NCBI RefSeq assembly: GCF_963678225.1
Contig: NZ_OY782764.1
Location: 2,857,001-2,921,000 of the forward strand
Length of the DNA stretch: 64,000 nt
Direction: 5' to 3'
DNA from: an uncultured Cohaesibacter sp.
Lineage (GTDB): Bacteria; Pseudomonadota; Alphaproteobacteria; Rhizobiales; Cohaesibacteraceae
The notes beneath the pieces were generated by a model, which saw nothing but the letters and a program-made list of their open reading frames with translations, did not search any database and had not been told where the DNA came from. The position numbers and the translations under genes are program-made. Each line of letters begins with the position of its first letter. Positions within the stretch are counted from its first letter, which is position 1. Shown here one piece after another: positions 9,336 to 17,957 of this stretch.

Positions 9336-9709
9336 GGGCCCTCACTCAAGCATGGCACCGCCTGCCTGCATATGAGAAGGAAACAGGACAGCGCACGAGA
9401 AACAACAATGACAGGGCTGAGGTAAACACGCTTGCGGTTCGCGCCAATCACCCTGTTCTATCAATATGTTCAAGGCTCCTCGTGGCTAATCTTCCTTAAG
9501 ACAGGTCCAAAACGTCCAGCCCAAAAGCGCAAAGTCCCAAAAGTGCCAAGCCCATGTGTCCGTAGTTTAACGATTGTCCGTGCAGAGAGCTAGCGCTCCT
9601 TTGCCGAGGCGAGTTTTTTTCTTAATCAAGCCGCTTTTCCATGCCGCGCCAAGAGGGGATCGGCGCGGTATGAAAATCAACATCCTAGAGTTTGCCTAAT
9701 CCGACAGGC
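9336..9709. other. Gene-free stretch with a palindromic element
   Basis: This 374-base gap lies between the DUF4424 start and the DUF533 stop. The only structure seen is the hairpin at 9640-9672 (separate entry) and a T-run at 9614-9620. I see no convincing coding frame. Confidence 0.5.
9640..9672. repeat. Palindromic element, copy 1 (related copy at 49178-49215)
   Basis: Arms CATGCCGCGCC (9640-9650) and GGCGCGGTATG (9662-9672) pair with one G-T wobble around an 11-base G-rich loop. The same arm sequence recurs in a second intergenic hairpin at 49178-49215, so this may be a dispersed small repeat rather than a private terminator. On the minus strand it lies 38-70 bases after the DUF533 stop, without a T-run. 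Confidence 0.55.
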
Positions 9710-10513
9710 TCAGTCTGTTGCTTCCAACAGGGTCTGGTGAATTTGGTCAATCAGCTCGGGTTCGAGGCCAAGGCGTGCAGCAAGCAAAGACAAATAGGCT
9801 TGCTCGGAAGGAGTGTCCGGTTCAATGGCCATGAGAGAGGCCAGATAAATTTCCATGGCCTGTTCTGTGCTGCGCGCTTGGGAGACGATGCTGTCGATAT
9901 CGAGCGGCTTGTTGATCTGATCGAGCAGAAAGGCCTTTTCTTCGGCGCTCAGATCTTCCTGACCTATTTTCTCGAAGATGGCCTGTTGCTCTTGCGCATC
10001 TATGGTGCCATCGGCTTTGGCCGCGGCAATCATGGCGCTGACAAGCGTTGCCCCGAAGCCAGTGGCGCGCTGGGTCATTTCGTTGACTTCAAACCCGGAC
10101 CCCATGGGAACCACGGGCACATGGGTGATCTTTCGGCCAACCGCGCCTTCAGGGGCGTGAAGATGGGCGGGAATGGTTTGATCGCCGCGTCCTATCTGTC
10201 CGTCGACCACTGGAACGCCAGCCTTCTTGCCCTGATAATCCGAATAGGCCTTGTATGCGAGGCCTGCCACCAACGCCAACCCGCCATAGGTTGCGGCTTT
10301 CTTGGCCATTTTGCGTCCCTTCTTGGACCCCATCATATAGCCTGCCAGACCTCCGGCCAAAGCGCCGCCGCCAATGCCGCCAGCATTCTGTGAAAGATAA
10401 TCCTTGCCCCTTTGCATCAAATCGCCATTGCCAGCCCCGGTGCCCTGAGACCGTGATCCGGGGGCACCGGCAGCTCCCAGAAATTCATTGATCAGTTTTG
10501 ATGCATCAAACAT
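9710..10513 (-). CDS. DUF533 / TerB-like tellurite-resistance-fold protein
   Basis: 267 residues. The N-terminal third is glycine-rich with a probable membrane-inserting segment (GGIGGGALAGGLAGYMMGS, then AATYGGLALVAGLAYKAY), as in E. coli YebE-type DUF533 proteins. The C-terminal half is an all-helical TerB-like domain (MIAAAKADGTIDAQEQQAIFEKI, and YLSLLAARLGLEPELIDQIH). The aspartates of the TerB metal site are visible in AKADGTIDAQE. Function is not established; it is an envelope-associated protein often linked to stress. It is a single gene with no operon partners. Confidence 0.85.
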   Translation of the reverse strand: MFDASKLINEFLGAAGAPGSRSQGTGAGNGDLMQRGKDYLSQNAGGIGGGALAGGLAGYMMGSKKGRKMAKKAATYGGLALVAGLAYKAYSDYQGKKAGVPVVDGQIGRGDQTIPAHLHAPEGAVGRKITHVPVVPMGSGFEVNEMTQRATGFGATLVSAMIAAAKADGTIDAQEQQAIFEKIGQEDLSAEEKAFLLDQINKPLDIDSIVSQARSTEQAMEIYLASLMAIEPDTPSEQAYLSLLAARLGLEPELIDQIHQTLLEATD

Positions 10514-10779
10514 TGATTACCCCTCTGCTAATTGTCCTTTTTACGTAGTCTCTTAAGGATATAAGGACAGTTCGTGCGGAGGCAAGGTGGGGCACCCATC
10601 AATTTGCTTGGTCAATGGTCTCAATCGAAAGCATTGTTGCGATTATTGCCAAATAATAGTAGCCATTCGACAAATCGGCCTTCTTTACGCTTCGATACCG
10701 CAGGATGCGGTTCGGGGCAGGGGCTGTTTGCAAAAAGCACAGGCACGTGAAGGCAGCCAAGAGCGGGAATTGCAAGACC

Positions 10780-11007
10780 ATGATGAAGACTTTGGACAGA
10801 CTGCCAGTGGGCACACTCGTGATGATCGCTCTGACATTGGGACTGGCTCCATTTGTGCCCGAACCGCATGTCTGGCAGAAGCTCAAGATGCTGGTTGCCG
10901 GCACGCTCACCCGACCGGTCGATATTTTCGATTTGCTGTTTCACGGCGTTCCATGGCTGTTGTTGCTTGCTAAAGTGGGGCGGCAGGCTTCCCTCTCCCG
11001 AGGATGA
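10780..11007 (+). CDS. Small two-helix membrane protein (75 aa)
   Basis: The reading starts MMKTLDRLPVGTLVMIALTLG and shows two hydrophobic stretches (VGTLVMIALTLGLAPFV, and GVPWLLLLAKV) joined by PEPHVWQKLKMLVAGTLTRP and IDFDLL-like residues. I recall similar short proteins in many Proteobacteria, sometimes mislabelled as RND transporter; the PEPH...AGTL.RPIDIFDLLLHG pattern is their hallmark. Function is unknown, probably an inner-membrane microprotein. The start at the double ATG (10780/10783) fits the family; an in-frame ATG at 10705 would add 25 hydrophilic residues. The ribosome site is weak. Confidence 0.65.
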   Translation: MMKTLDRLPVGTLVMIALTLGLAPFVPEPHVWQKLKMLVAGTLTRPVDIFDLLFHGVPWLLLLAKVGRQASLSRG

Positions 11008-11577
11008 GATGTCGAAGACAGTGATTGGCCAGTTGGGACGGCGAAAAGCGGTCCCAAGTGATTCTCATCCGCTCATGCCGAACAGAGAGAAATCGAAACA
11101 TCGCTTTATTGCTTGATTTAAAAGGTAATTTATTACCCGAGTGAGGCTGTGGACGAGTTCTGCGAACGAATGTTGCGGGGCGCTCATCGCCCTTTCTTCG
11201 GTTTCTAATATAGAATTGTTCGACAAAAATATTCTGTAAGGAGATCGACATACAAAAACTTGCCATCAGCAGCTGAGCACAACCAACAGAAGCAAGTTGG
11301 TTAATTATCACTTGAGAAAGATTGTAAAGTTCGAACGAAAACCGTTCTCATTAAATGATACTACTTTAGAATCCAAGAAAAGAAGTCTGAATAAACGGAA
11401 TGGTTGCGTAATTGTTGCTTTTGCACCATGTTCGGAACGTTGTTTTTGCTCGATATTTCAGGTTTTTCGCAATTTTGCTTTTTGGCGAACTTTTGCGATT
11501 TGGGAGGCGGCAATCTTGTCATCCAGAGGTCATCTGTGATCCACTAAATACGGATAGCGACTTATGGGTGACGGGAA
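11008..11577. other. AT-rich gene-free stretch
   Basis: This 570-base gap before the LysR gene becomes markedly AT-rich from about 11100 to 11480. Several short frames exist on both strands, but none has a good ribosome site or a plausible protein. It probably holds the promoter of the LysR gene; no clear terminator was found for the small membrane protein. Confidence 0.4.
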
Positions 11578-12447
11578 ATGAAATTATCAATCAATCAGAT
11601 GCGCGCAGTGGAAGCCGTTGTGCGCACTGGCAGCTTCTCTGCTGCGGCCAAAGAGTTGGGCATTTCCCAACCCTCGGTTTCCAACCATCTCTCTGCGTTG
11701 GAAAAGCACTATCGCACACAATTAATCCATCGAAACGGGCGTCAGGCCGAGGCGACGGAAACCTGTCGCGAAATCCTGTCGCGCATTCGTTCTGTTCTGG
11801 CGATGACCGACGAGATCGAACATGCCCTCGAAGGGCGCCGCCGTATGCAGGCCGGATCCCTGCGCCTCGGCTATTCTACCTACCAGTTTGCTATGCCCAT
11901 TCTGTCAGACTTCATGATCCAGTTCCCTGAAGTTGAGATCGAAGCGCGTGCGATGGCCTCGAATGATCTTTTGCCCTTGTTGGAAGATGGCAAATTTGAT
12001 GTTGTCTTCATTACCTCGGATGAGGCGCCAAGCAGTTTGCATGTCGAAAAGATCCGCACCGAGCGGATCGTTCTCGTTGTTCCGCCTGATCATCCACTCT
12101 GTGAGAAGGGCTCAGCCAGTTGGCAGGATGTTGCCAATGCAGCACTCGTACAGAGGGAAAACAGCTCTGGCACACGTCGAGTGTTTGAAAAGGCGGCAAC
12201 GTCTGCTGGAGTTAAGTTGAACACAGTGTTGGCGCTGGGGTCCTGGGGCGCAATTGTAACCACGATCAACAGCGGAATGGGCATTGGCGTGGCGATGGAA
12301 GGCGAGGTGCTGCCTTCCAACAATGTGGTGATCATTCCCATTGAAGACGAAACCCTGACCGTTTCGCATTATCTCGCCTGCCTGCCAGAGATGCAGCATG
12401 TCTCCGCGATCAGGGCAATGTTCAATGCCCTTAAAGACAATGAGTGA
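11578..12447 (+). CDS. LysR-family regulator of the phosphonate operon
   Basis: 289 residues with a standard LysR helix-turn-helix at residues 3-62 (INQMRAVEAVVRTGSFSAAAKELGISQPSVSNHLSALEKHY). A periplasmic-binding-like effector domain follows (SLRLGYSTYQFAMPILSDFMIQFPEVEIE; NSGMGIGVAMEGE). It lies directly upstream of, and on the same strand as, the ABC-importer/phnWX operon. A palindrome between them (12516-12530) has LysR-box form. Regulators of this family govern 2-aminoethylphosphonate use in other bacteria, so an AEP-type inducer is likely (inference from context). Unusually for LysR it is not divergent from its target. Confidence 0.88.
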   Translation: MKLSINQMRAVEAVVRTGSFSAAAKELGISQPSVSNHLSALEKHYRTQLIHRNGRQAEATETCREILSRIRSVLAMTDEIEHALEGRRRMQAGSLRLGYSTYQFAMPILSDFMIQFPEVEIEARAMASNDLLPLLEDGKFDVVFITSDEAPSSLHVEKIRTERIVLVVPPDHPLCEKGSASWQDVANAALVQRENSSGTRRVFEKAATSAGVKLNTVLALGSWGAIVTTINSGMGIGVAMEGEVLPSNNVVIIPIEDETLTVSHYLACLPEMQHVSAIRAMFNALKDNE

Positions 12448-12515
12448 AAAGACCAGTAGAAACGCCGGGGGGCTGCGCGTCAGAATTGTGACTGTTATAT
12501 GTCATGGCTCTCTTG

Positions 12516-12530
12516 ATAGCTTTAAGCTAT
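12516..12530. promoter_or_regulatory. LysR-type operator candidate
   Basis: ATAGCTT (12516-12522) and AAGCTAT (12524-12530) form a perfect inverted repeat with a single central T, matching the LysR-box form of a short dyad with T and A at the ends. It lies 78 bases upstream of the binding-protein ATG, between the LysR gene and its presumed target. Confidence 0.5.
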
Positions 12531-12607
12531 AGATAGAAGATGTTCATAAAACTGTTAAATAGCATCTCTAGGAAGGGTCTGCTCGATCCAAACAGGGAGA
12601 CCTTCCA

Positions 12608-14662
12608 ATGAGCCCCAAATCTGTTTTTCTCGCCGGAGCGGCCTATGTCGCGCTGAGCGCCTCTGCCTTTGCTGCATGCCCGGTAGCAACTGTTGCAGAT
12701 ATGAAAGGCCTGACCTCTGCCTATCCTGAGCAGTTTGAGTTGGCCGAATTTCAAAAAGCCGGTAGCTGCGAGCTGTCCTTTGCCCAGAACCCGGATATCG
12801 CCAAATTCAACAGCCAGATCCTCGGTAACAAAGAGCTGCCAGCGCTTGCTGATCGTCTGCCGCAAGAGCCGCTTGTTGTTGTTCCCTATGATGCCGTCGG
12901 CACCTATGGCGGCGTGATTACCGGCCTTTCCAAAGGGACGGAATCCGGCACCTCGGATCTTCTCTCCGTGCGCCATGTAAACCTTGTGCGTTATGCCGAT
13001 GACCTGCAGACCGTGGTTCCCAACATTGCCAAAAGCTGGGAATGGAATGACGACTACACGCAGCTGACCTTCACCCTGCGCAAAGGGCATAAATGGTCTG
13101 ATGGCGAGCCTTTCACCGCAGCCGATATCGAATTCTGGTATAACGATCTGATCCTGAACAAAGATGTTTACGAAAAGACGCCGGGCCGCTGGTTGTTCGC
13201 TGGTGAGCCAGCCGTTGTCAAGGCGCTGGATGATGTCACCGTCTCCTTCACTTTCCCTGTGCCAACGCCAGGCATTCTCAACCGCTTCGCTGTTGACTAT
13301 GGTCAGGCTTTCCAGCCCAAGCATTTCCTCGCCCAGTTCATGCCGAAATACAACAAGGATGCCGACAAGCTGGCAAAGGACATGGGGCTTGAGAATGGCG
13401 CTGCGGCCATCAAGATGTATTATGGCGGCTCCGACTGGAAAGACGTGCCAAGCCCGCTGCTGAAGGACGCTGAAGTTGCCGAGAAATTCGGTCGTGCCGT
13501 GGTGCCGACGCTGGAATCCCACATTGTGGTGGAAGAAAATGCCGAAGGCCGCAAGCTGGTCGCCAACCCATATTTCCATATGGTTGACACCGCAGGCAAT
13601 CAGCTTCCCTACATTCCAGAAATTGACGAAAGCTACGTCAAGGACAAGGAAGTCCAGAATCTGAAGATCATGAATGGTGAAGTTGTCTGGAAACAACAGG
13701 CCGTCTTCCTGGAGGACTTCCCGCTGCTCAAGGAAAATGAAGCCAAGGGCAACTATACCGTTTCCTACGCGCCGACCTTCGGGGAGAATATCTTCTTCTC
13801 CTTCAACCGCACCCACAAGGATCCGGTGCTGGCCAAGCTGTTCAATGACATCCGCTTTGAACGCGCTATGTCCATTGCGCTGGATCGTGAAGAAATCAAC
13901 GAGATTGTCTATCTGGGGCAGGGGAAGCCGGCACAGGGTGTACCGGCCGAACCAAAGACCGTGTCTTTCGTCTCTGAAGACATCCTCAATCAGGATATCG
14001 AATTCGATCCTGATCATGCCAGAGAGCTGCTCGCCGATATGGGCCTCAAGGATGCGGATGGCGACGGCACGCTGGAACGTCCGGATGGCAAGCCGCTGGT
14101 TATCCGCCTGATCTATTCCTCTCAGGGTGTGCCAGTGAAGATGATGGAACTGGTGCGTGACTATTGGTCCGCTGTGGGTGTTCGCATCGATCTTAAAGAG
14201 GTGACCTCTGATGAATATCGCGCTGGCGCCAACAACAACGATCTTGATCTGACGACCTGGAAATATGACGGCACCGCCGGTCCTGCCATTTCTCAGGATG
14301 TGACAGCCTTCATTCCGCCATTCGGAGATGTCTTCAACCCGGGCACCGGTTTTGCCTGGGCCCAGTGGATGGATTCCGATGGCAAGGAAGGCGTTGAGCC
14401 ACCAGCCTATGTCAAGAAGCTCTATGACCTGTCCGAGAAGTTCCTGCAGGTTTCCATGGGCTCTGAGGAATCCAACAAACTGGGCGCCGAGATCGTCAAG
14501 ATCCATGTCGACAATTTGCTGAAAATCGGCACCGTCGGCGATATCGTCGCGCCATTCATGTATCGCAATGATTTGAAAAACGTCAAACCGATCAAGGCCA
14601 AGTCCTACGACTTCTACTGGACATACCCATACCGCCCACAACAGTGGTTCCTGTCCAAATAA
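12608..14662 (+). CDS. Oligopeptide-type ABC transporter substrate-binding protein (phosphonate operon)
   Basis: 684 residues, family 5 solute-binding protein. A signal peptide is evident (SVFLAGAAYVALSASAFA, cleavage before ACPV). Hallmarks include PNIAKSWEWNDDYTQLTFTLRKGHKWSDGEPFTAADIEFWYND near residue 140 and the RFERAMSIALDREEINEIVYLGQG block near residue 415. It is longer than the usual 500-540 residues, with extra sequence at the N-terminus and after residue 560, as in a subgroup found in Rhizobiales. GGGAGA before the ATG supports the start. It is the first gene of an operon with two permeases, two ATPases, phnW, phnX and a phosphonate-ester hydrolase. The ligand is therefore predicted to be an aminoethylphosphonate conjugate rather than a plain peptide (inference). 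Confidence 0.92.
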   Translation: MSPKSVFLAGAAYVALSASAFAACPVATVADMKGLTSAYPEQFELAEFQKAGSCELSFAQNPDIAKFNSQILGNKELPALADRLPQEPLVVVPYDAVGTYGGVITGLSKGTESGTSDLLSVRHVNLVRYADDLQTVVPNIAKSWEWNDDYTQLTFTLRKGHKWSDGEPFTAADIEFWYNDLILNKDVYEKTPGRWLFAGEPAVVKALDDVTVSFTFPVPTPGILNRFAVDYGQAFQPKHFLAQFMPKYNKDADKLAKDMGLENGAAAIKMYYGGSDWKDVPSPLLKDAEVAEKFGRAVVPTLESHIVVEENAEGRKLVANPYFHMVDTAGNQLPYIPEIDESYVKDKEVQNLKIMNGEVVWKQQAVFLEDFPLLKENEAKGNYTVSYAPTFGENIFFSFNRTHKDPVLAKLFNDIRFERAMSIALDREEINEIVYLGQGKPAQGVPAEPKTVSFVSEDILNQDIEFDPDHARELLADMGLKDADGDGTLERPDGKPLVIRLIYSSQGVPVKMMELVRDYWSAVGVRIDLKEVTSDEYRAGANNNDLDLTTWKYDGTAGPAISQDVTAFIPPFGDVFNPGTGFAWAQWMDSDGKEGVEPPAYVKKLYDLSEKFLQVSMGSEESNKLGAEIVKIHVDNLLKIGTVGDIVAPFMYRNDLKNVKPIKAKSYDFYWTYPYRPQQWFLSK

Positions 14663-14720
14663 AGCCATCGACAAGGCTGTCCTAACCAATCAGGTGCGGG
14701 GGAGTGCTCCCGCATCAGTG

Positions 14721-14745
14721 CCTGCCCATGTCGGCAGGGTTTTCC
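14721..14745 (+). terminator. Intercistronic stem-loop after the binding-protein gene
   Basis: CCTGCC (14721-14726) and GGCAGG (14733-14738) pair around a 6-base loop, followed by GTTTTCC. A second stem (TGCGGG / CCCGCA, just before) precedes it. It lies between the binding-protein gene and the first permease, a common place for partial termination or RNA stabilisation that keeps binding protein in excess. Confidence 0.55.
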
Positions 14746-14760
14746 TGTGGGGATCCGATA

Positions 14761-15756
14761 ATGCTTCGTTTTACGCTTGAGCGACTGGTTGGCATGATTG
14801 TCACGATGGTGCTTGTTTCCATGATGGTTTTCCTGATCATGGAAATTCCACCTGGTGACTATGCGGATCGCTATGCCTTCCGCAAATATTCAGGCACCGG
14901 TATCGCCATTACGGAAGCGGACATTGAGGCCATCCGGCATGATTTCGGCCTCGATAAACCCATGGCACTGCGCTATGTCGACTGGATTGGCAACATCGTT
15001 CTACATGGCGATTTCGGGCAGGCCTTCGCCTTTGAAACCGATGTGACCAAGGTCATAGGCGACAAGGTCTGGCTGACGATGGCGATCCTGTTTGGAACAT
15101 TGCTGCTCACCTATCTGATTGCCATCCCAATAGGCATCTATGCCGCCGTCAGGCGGGCCTCTTTGGCCGATTACGGTCTCACGATCTTTTCTTATCTGGG
15201 GCTGGCTCTGCCCAACTTCCTGCTGGCTCTAATTCTGCTTTATTTCGTCAATCTCTGGTTCGGTGCGGACATTGGTGGATTGTTTTCAACGGGCATGTCC
15301 GATGCGCCTTGGTCTTTTGCCAAGGCATGGGACCTGATCAAGCATCTGTGGCTTCCGGCCTTCGTGCTGGCCTGGTCGGCGGTCGCCTATCAGATCCAGA
15401 CCATTCGCGCCACCATGTCAGATGAACTCAACAAGCTTTCGGTTACGGCAGCGCGTGCCCGTGGTGTGCCGGAGACCAAGTTGCTGATCAAATATCCCGC
15501 CCGCCTTGCCATCAATCCGGTGGTCTCCACCATCGGCTTTGACGTCAACCGTATCTTCTCCGAGCTCCCCATCGTTGCCGTCGTGCTGGGGCTGACTGAG
15601 CTCGGCGAATTGCTGCTCAATGCCTATCTCGATCTCGACATGTATGTCGCCGGAGCCATCTTGCTGATGCTTACCTTTGTGATTGTGTTGATGAACTTCA
15701 TTTCGGACCTGCTGCTGGCCTGGCTTGATCCGCGCATCAAACTGGGGAGCAATTGA
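14761..15756 (+). CDS. Opp/Dpp-type ABC permease 1
   Basis: 331 residues, starting MLRFTLERLVGMIVTMVLVSMMVFLIMEIPPGD, the typical N-terminus of DppB/OppB-like permeases. About six membrane helices are seen, with the family EAA-like cytoplasmic loop at LSVTAARARGVPETKLLIKYPARLAINPVVS. The extra cytosolic/periplasmic segment after helix 1 (YADRYAFRKYSGTGIAITEADIEAIRHDFGLD) belongs to the longer subgroup. The ATG at 14761 was chosen over an upstream in-frame codon because it gives the canonical start and has GGGGA before it. It forms the membrane channel with the next gene, which begins two bases after this stop. Confidence 0.93.
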   Translation: MLRFTLERLVGMIVTMVLVSMMVFLIMEIPPGDYADRYAFRKYSGTGIAITEADIEAIRHDFGLDKPMALRYVDWIGNIVLHGDFGQAFAFETDVTKVIGDKVWLTMAILFGTLLLTYLIAIPIGIYAAVRRASLADYGLTIFSYLGLALPNFLLALILLYFVNLWFGADIGGLFSTGMSDAPWSFAKAWDLIKHLWLPAFVLAWSAVAYQIQTIRATMSDELNKLSVTAARARGVPETKLLIKYPARLAINPVVSTIGFDVNRIFSELPIVAVVLGLTELGELLLNAYLDLDMYVAGAILLMLTFVIVLMNFISDLLLAWLDPRIKLGSN

Positions 15757-15758
15757 TC

Positions 15759-16934
15759 ATGGCAGATATCACAGACAGCGGCGCTTCCATGTCCACCTCA
15801 ACCAAAGGCTCGAAAGAGAGCGCAAAGGAACACAAGAAGCGGCTCAAATATTATTCAGCCAGCCAATGGACCCTGATATGGTGGCGCTTCCGCCGCCATC
15901 GTGCGGCCATGGTTGCTGCTGCTGTGCTTATCTTCATGGCGTTGTTGGGCATCTTTGCCGAGTTCGTGGCGCCCTATGGCCCAACCAGCCGCGATACCAA
16001 ATATCTAGATGGCGCGCCTCAAGTGCCGCTCTTCTGCGATCAGAATGGTTGCTCATGGCGCCCCTTCGTGCATGGTGTCAGCACAAAACGCGATCCCGTG
16101 ACGTTGCGGGCTATCTCGGTGCCCGATCCTGAGAAGCGTGTCTATCTGACCTTCTTTGCCCAAGGGGAAAAGACAGAGCTTTTGGGCTTTATCCCCTCCA
16201 AGACCCATTTCTTTTTGTTGGATGACAAGCGTGCCAAGCTGCATCTGTGGGGCACGGATGATCTGGGCCGCGATGTCTTTTCGCGCACCATCTATGCAAC
16301 GCGCACCTCGCTCTCCATCGGCGTGATTGGCGTGTTGATCTCTTTCGTGCTCGCTCTCATCATCGGTGGCGTGGCTGGCTATGCCGGGGGCTGGGTGGAC
16401 AATATCATCCAGCGCGTGACCGAGGTCATCCGCGTGGTGCCGATCATCCCGCTCTATATGGGGCTGGCCGCAGCCATGCCCAAGGAGTGGTCCACCACAG
16501 AAGTCTATTTCGCGATGACGCTCATCTTGGGCTTTTTCGGTTGGCCCACGCTGGCTCGACGCATCCGCTCACAGCTGCTTTCCATCCGTTCGGAGGATTA
16601 TGTGGTGGCGGCACGGTTGGCCGGAGCGCGCCCGTTGCGCATCATTTCCCAGCATATGCTGCCCAGCTTTACCAGCTTTATCATCGTCGATCTGGTGATC
16701 TCGTTCCCCTACATGATCCTCAGCGAGACGGCGCTGTCCTTTGTCGGCCTCGGCTTGCGACCACCTACGGTGTCGTGGGGCGTTCTGTTGCAACAGGCCC
16801 AGTCGGTGCGAGTCATCGAGCAGACGCCTTGGCTGTTCATTCCTGCAATCTTCGTGGTGCTGGCTGTGCTGGCCTTCACTGTGGTGGGCGATGGTCTGCG
16901 CGATGCGGCCGACCCATATTCGGACGCACGATAG
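15759..16934 (+). CDS. Opp/Dpp-type ABC permease 2
   Basis: 391 residues, DppC/OppC-like. A polar N-terminal tail of about 45 residues leads to helix 1 (AAMVAAAVLIFMALLGIFAEFVAPYGP). A roughly 90-residue periplasmic insert precedes LHLWGTDDLGRDVFSRTIYATRTSLSIG, the family signature. The cytoplasmic coupling loop is seen in VVAARLAGARPLRIISQHMLP. The ATG at 15759 is preceded by GGGAG; a TTG two codons upstream is in frame but less likely. The long insert, longer than in E. coli DppC, matches the oversized binding protein and may help dock it (inference). Confidence 0.93.
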   Translation: MADITDSGASMSTSTKGSKESAKEHKKRLKYYSASQWTLIWWRFRRHRAAMVAAAVLIFMALLGIFAEFVAPYGPTSRDTKYLDGAPQVPLFCDQNGCSWRPFVHGVSTKRDPVTLRAISVPDPEKRVYLTFFAQGEKTELLGFIPSKTHFFLLDDKRAKLHLWGTDDLGRDVFSRTIYATRTSLSIGVIGVLISFVLALIIGGVAGYAGGWVDNIIQRVTEVIRVVPIIPLYMGLAAAMPKEWSTTEVYFAMTLILGFFGWPTLARRIRSQLLSIRSEDYVVAARLAGARPLRIISQHMLPSFTSFIIVDLVISFPYMILSETALSFVGLGLRPPTVSWGVLLQQAQSVRVIEQTPWLFIPAIFVVLAVLAFTVVGDGLRDAADPYSDAR

Positions 16935-16955
16935 GAAACGGGAAGGATATCAATC

Positions 16956-17957
16956 ATGCTGAAAGTAAAAAATCTCTCCATTTCCTTCCGCACAGATGAA
17001 GGGCTGATCACGCCGGTTCAGGATATTGCCTTTGAAGTTCAGCCGGGGCGCACCCTCGGCATCGTTGGGGAATCCGGCTCGGGTAAATCCATCTCCACCA
17101 AGGCACTGATGCAGCTTCTTCCCGGCAACGGCATCATTTCCAGTGAAGCGAAAATTCTCTATACCGACAAGTCCGGAAAGACATTCGATATCAACAAGCT
17201 GGGCAAGAAGGGAAGGGCCATTCGTCATATTCGGGGGGGCGAAATTGGTATGATCTTTCAGGAGCCCATGGCGTCCTTCTCGCCCGTTTACACCATAGGC
17301 AACCAGATGGTGGAAGCCATACGGCTGCATCGCAATGTCGGACGCAAGGATGCGCGCCACATCGCCATTGAAATGCTCGACAAGGTGGGTATCTCCAACC
17401 CCGAAGCACGGGTGGATCAATATCCTCACGAAATGTCCGGCGGCATGCGTCAGCGGGCGATGATTGCTCTGGCCCTGTCGGCTGGTCCCGCCTTGCTGAT
17501 AGCCGACGAGCCGACCACCGCGCTGGACGTAACCATTCAGGCACAGGTGCTTGAATTGATGCGTAACCTGCAGCGCGATCTCTCGATGGGCATGATTTTC
17601 ATTACCCATGATCTTGGCGTCATTTCCCATATCGCCGATGATGTGGCGGTGATGTATCTGGGTACGATTGTTGAGCGAGGACCGACCGACAAGGTCATTC
17701 ACGAGCCAGCCCATCCCTATACGCAAGGACTGATCAAGGCCTTGCCCAGCGTCGACCGGCTGCATGATCGCTTGACACCCATTCCCGGAGACATACCCAG
17801 CCCCAACGACCGGCCCACAGGCTGCCCGTTTCATACCCGCTGCACCAAGGTGATTGCCGGGCTCTGCGATCAACATCAACCGCAGATTTTACAGGTGGGG
17901 GAAGATCACACCGTGCGCTGCTTTCTGCATGAAAAACAGCAAAGAGCAAGCGCATGA
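16956..17957 (+). CDS. ABC transporter ATPase, OppD-like
   Basis: 333 residues. The Walker A motif is GESGSGKS near residue 40, the Q-loop IGMIFQEPMASFSPVYTIG, the signature MSGGMRQRAMIALAL, Walker B LLIADEPTTALDV, and the H-loop ITHDLGVIS. The C-terminal oligopeptide/dipeptide extension (PTGCPFHTRC..., with conserved cysteines) is the OppD/F-specific cap. It pairs with the next ATPase as a heterodimer energising the two permeases. The start has GGAAGG upstream. Its stop overlaps the following gene by four bases, which suggests coupled translation. Confidence 0.95.
   Translation: MLKVKNLSISFRTDEGLITPVQDIAFEVQPGRTLGIVGESGSGKSISTKALMQLLPGNGIISSEAKILYTDKSGKTFDINKLGKKGRAIRHIRGGEIGMIFQEPMASFSPVYTIGNQMVEAIRLHRNVGRKDARHIAIEMLDKVGISNPEARVDQYPHEMSGGMRQRAMIALALSAGPALLIADEPTTALDVTIQAQVLELMRNLQRDLSMGMIFITHDLGVISHIADDVAVMYLGTIVERGPTDKVIHEPAHPYTQGLIKALPSVDRLHDRLTPIPGDIPSPNDRPTGCPFHTRCTKVIAGLCDQHQPQILQVGEDHTVRCFLHEKQQRASA

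Noticed and set aside
10970-11311. 113-residue minus-strand frame in the AT-rich gap before the LysR gene
   Set aside because: It overlaps the end of the small membrane protein gene, has no convincing ribosome site and shows no recognisable pattern.
12527-14689. 720-residue open frame antisense to the importer binding-protein gene
   Set aside because: It mirrors a clearly real gene with signal peptide and family motifs; its translation has no domain logic and no ribosome site.
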